From Planctomycetaceae bacterium (GTDB lineage Bacteria; Planctomycetota; Planctomycetia; Planctomycetales; Planctomycetaceae): 64,000 bases of DNA. The notes below the pieces were generated by a model. It was not told the DNA's origin and made no database searches. It worked only from the letters and a program-made list of their open reading frames with translations. This document shows positions 62,341 to 64,000 of the stretch, one piece after another. Location: positions 186,001 to 250,000 of the forward strand of contig JACKHO010000007.1 in assembly GCA_020638955.1 (NCBI GenBank), read 5' to 3'. The position numbers and the translations under genes were made by a program. Each line of letters opens with the position of its first letter. Positions within the stretch are counted from its first letter, which is position 1.

Positions 62341-62706
62341 TTACCAGAACCAGCCTCCAAACAGGCGTCTTAGAAACATCCGAAAACGCAGCCCGCCAAG
62401 GCGTTTCTCTGCTTCGCGGTCAAACTCGAATTGAGCGGCCGCCAGCTTTTCGCGGGCATCACCCTCCTGGCTCGTCCCACACTTTGCACAGAAGCTGACG
62501 CCGCCCTTTAACGGTGCGTCACAGACACGGCAAACCTCGTGGTCTTCCTCTTCCCCCAAGGCTGCCAATTCTCTTCTCACTGCTGCTGGAAGCTGAGTTG
62601 GCTTTCCACATAGCTGGCACTTGGGAGCACGCCCGCGCTTCATAATACGAGACTTGGCGACCTTCTCGGCGTATCCGCAATCACTGCAGACGACACGAAC
62701 TTGCAT
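62341..62706 (-). CDS. Small zinc-ribbon protein
   Basis: The 121-residue protein has three Cys pairs or knuckles: CSDCG at the start, CQLCG, and CRVCDAP with CAKCG. These are two or three zinc ribbons. The C terminus is basic and aromatic (RMFLRRLFGGWFW), which could touch the membrane or nucleic acid. It lies divergent from the BBP7-type gene. The function is unknown. Confidence 0.78.
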   Translation of the reverse strand: MQVRVVCSDCGYAEKVAKSRIMKRGRAPKCQLCGKPTQLPAAVRRELAALGEEEDHEVCRVCDAPLKGGVSFCAKCGTSQEGDAREKLAAAQFEFDREAEKRLGGLRFRMFLRRLFGGWFW

Positions 62707-62963
62707 ACTGACCTCTTATTTGAAGTGCTTCCACTGGCAGATTCTGCCGAATCAGCCCCGCTGTCGACAAGTCCACCACGACCGCTGCCATCGGAAGCAT
62801 CGGGAAATCCGGCATCCTGTGAACAATCGTTAGAGTTTGCCAAATCCGCATACCGATACTACCGGCAGGTCCATGCCGTGCGCCCAATTCATTGGGGCGT
62901 TATGCATGCCCTGTTGAGGTGGACTTTCCCCCTCGCTGGCCCCCCCAGTTCAAGGATGTACTG

Positions 62964-64000
62964 ATGCGGATTCAGCCCTGGATCAAAACGGCAGTTGGTG
63001 CTGTGATATTAATGGCTGTCGGCACGTTTTCCGTTGTGCACGCGCAGGGTCCTGGTTTTCAGGCCCCCTACTCAACGAACCAGCCGCAGAACATTTACCC
63101 TCCCGGTCTGCTGCCACAAAATGCGGCTCCCTGGCCTATGGTCAGCCCGTACCAGTCGGCCAACATCGGCAGCGACACGACCTATCAAGGACGTGATGGG
63201 CTGTGGTATCGCCGTATTTTGAACCGCCGTACCGATTGGATCTTCTCACTCGAAGGCATTGCAATGCGCTATCGAGACGCAGGTGACGCCACGGTCGGTG
63301 CACCGTTTGCGGCACTTCGTACGGACAATGATCAACCACCCGGATTCCCTGCGGACCCCTCGGTTGGTGAATTCCCGACCGTCTCAAACTTCACTCCGAA
63401 CGTCGAAGGATTCTTCCTCGCCGATCCCCGAGTCTTTCCGATTCCGTTCCTCGATGCAGGTAACGGTGACTTCGACCAAAATGCCATTCGTTTTCGGCCC
63501 AGTTCCGGTGCCGCCCTCGGTGATCCAAACGTCGCCGGTGGTATCAAAGGAACGACAGGGTTCTTTTCTGAAGACGGAACTGGTGTCATGCTCTCAGGTT
63601 TCTGGGCCGACACGGCTGGCGAAGTTTATCACCGCGGGACCGACAATTTCTTCGGCGTGCCCATTACCCAGGCTGTGACAACTCAATACGGTGCTCAAAA
63701 CCTTGCAGCCTATGGTGCTGTACCACTGAATAACGGCGAGTCACCTCGTATTGAATTCGGTCCTGGTAGTACAGCGAAATATGACATCCTTTATCACACC
63801 GAGTTCTTCACTCAGTCGGCCGGTGCAAACGTCAGCTTCTATCTACCGTCGGTCATTGACAGCGACGCAATTCAAATTCGCCCACTCTGGGGAGCACGAT
63901 ACCTGTACATCAACGAGTCCTTCGGATTCCGCGGAATCGACAGCGGTTTCACGTACGATCTGGCAGACGACACCTTCCGCCCCACTGGTGGTGCCATTGC
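62964..64000 (+). CDS. BBP7-family outer-membrane beta-barrel protein (partial)
   Basis: The frame begins at ATG 62964 and runs off the right edge with 345 codons visible. A signal peptide (AVGAVILMAVGTFSVVHAQG) precedes a Pro/Asn/Gln-rich part. A beta-barrel-like region follows: WIFSLEGIAMRYRD, IEFGPGSTAKYD, FYLPSVIDSDAIQIRPLWGARYLYINESFGF. This matches planctomycete BBP7 outer-membrane barrels. The remainder is outside the window. Function unknown. Confidence 0.8.
   Translation, partial: MRIQPWIKTAVGAVILMAVGTFSVVHAQGPGFQAPYSTNQPQNIYPPGLLPQNAAPWPMVSPYQSANIGSDTTYQGRDGLWYRRILNRRTDWIFSLEGIAMRYRDAGDATVGAPFAALRTDNDQPPGFPADPSVGEFPTVSNFTPNVEGFFLADPRVFPIPFLDAGNGDFDQNAIRFRPSSGAALGDPNVAGGIKGTTGFFSEDGTGVMLSGFWADTAGEVYHRGTDNFFGVPITQAVTTQYGAQNLAAYGAVPLNNGESPRIEFGPGSTAKYDILYHTEFFTQSAGANVSFYLPSVIDSDAIQIRPLWGARYLYINESFGFRGIDSGFTYDLADDTFRPTGGAI

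Noticed and set aside
62701..62964. 87-codon plus-strand frame whose stop overlaps the BBP7-type ATG
   Set aside because: TTG start overlapping the divergent zinc-ribbon gene; the overlap with the BBP7 start is suggestive, but the sequence looks non-coding (Ser/Pro-rich, no motif).

Overview
The window looks like chromosomal DNA from a member of the Planctomycetota, most likely class Planctomycetia. The evidence is a DUF1559 prepilin-like protein paired with a small lipoprotein, the start of a BBP7-type outer-membrane barrel gene, secretin N-domain and Gly/Pro-rich secreted proteins, an ECF sigma factor divergent from a large membrane Ser/Thr kinase, a WXG100-like protein, an archaeal-type PheRS alpha subunit, and CsrA. 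I see no phage genes, transposase, CRISPR array, rRNA or tRNA. Most of the window is ordinary core genome with short intergenic gaps.

Layout. 0-5 kb: the tail of an unknown gene, a stand-alone proline dehydrogenase with a histone-H1-like tail, metK, ychF and csrA. 5-8.5 kb: an HTH-receiver response regulator, acpS, and an HD-GYP phosphodiesterase followed by a membrane protein with a degenerate HD-like domain. 8.7-11.3 kb: an unknown protein translationally coupled to a SNF2 helicase. 11.3-16 kb: a dihydroorotate-dehydrogenase-like enzyme next to pyruvate:ferredoxin oxidoreductase. 16-21 kb: a Tat-type phosphoesterase, an AroD-AroE fusion that seems to have lost both active sites, a DUF2784 membrane protein, and the DUF1559/lipoprotein pair. 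21-33 kb: a secreted nuclease/phosphatase, an OB-fold protein, purD, an M20 peptidase, gltD, gltB and a LysR regulator. 33-38.9 kb: a WXG100-like protein, a 0.9 kb gene-free stretch, rho, pheS, a secreted protein and a VOC protein.

39-45.9 kb is the most interesting part. An ECF sigma factor is transcribed away from five co-directional genes: a membrane Ser/Thr kinase, a YukD-like ubiquitin-like protein (Ubl) with a Gly-Gly two residues from its C terminus, an E1-type activating enzyme whose start codon overlaps the Ubl stop, a membrane-anchored JAMM/MPN+ isopeptidase, and a polytopic membrane protein with a C-terminal FHA domain. Together these could form a phospho-regulated, membrane-localised Ubl processing or conjugation system. 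No E2 or E3 is visible.

46-64 kb: an unknown protein, a SWIM-SNF2 helicase, a small secreted protein with 20 cysteines, tmk, a Rieske ferredoxin, a large secreted protein, a toxin-antitoxin remnant with the toxin cut after about 15 codons, a GspE-type ATPase, a secretin-like protein without a visible barrel, an EF-hand protein, a zinc-ribbon protein, and the partial BBP7 gene.

Two kinds of dispersed repeat occur. One is an element of about 140 bp present twice in opposite orientations, about 23 kb apart (near 24.2 and 47.1 kb). The other is a 141 bp BIME-like pair of inverted 39-40 bp units near 25.5 kb. Gene assignments come from reading motifs by eye; no database search was run.
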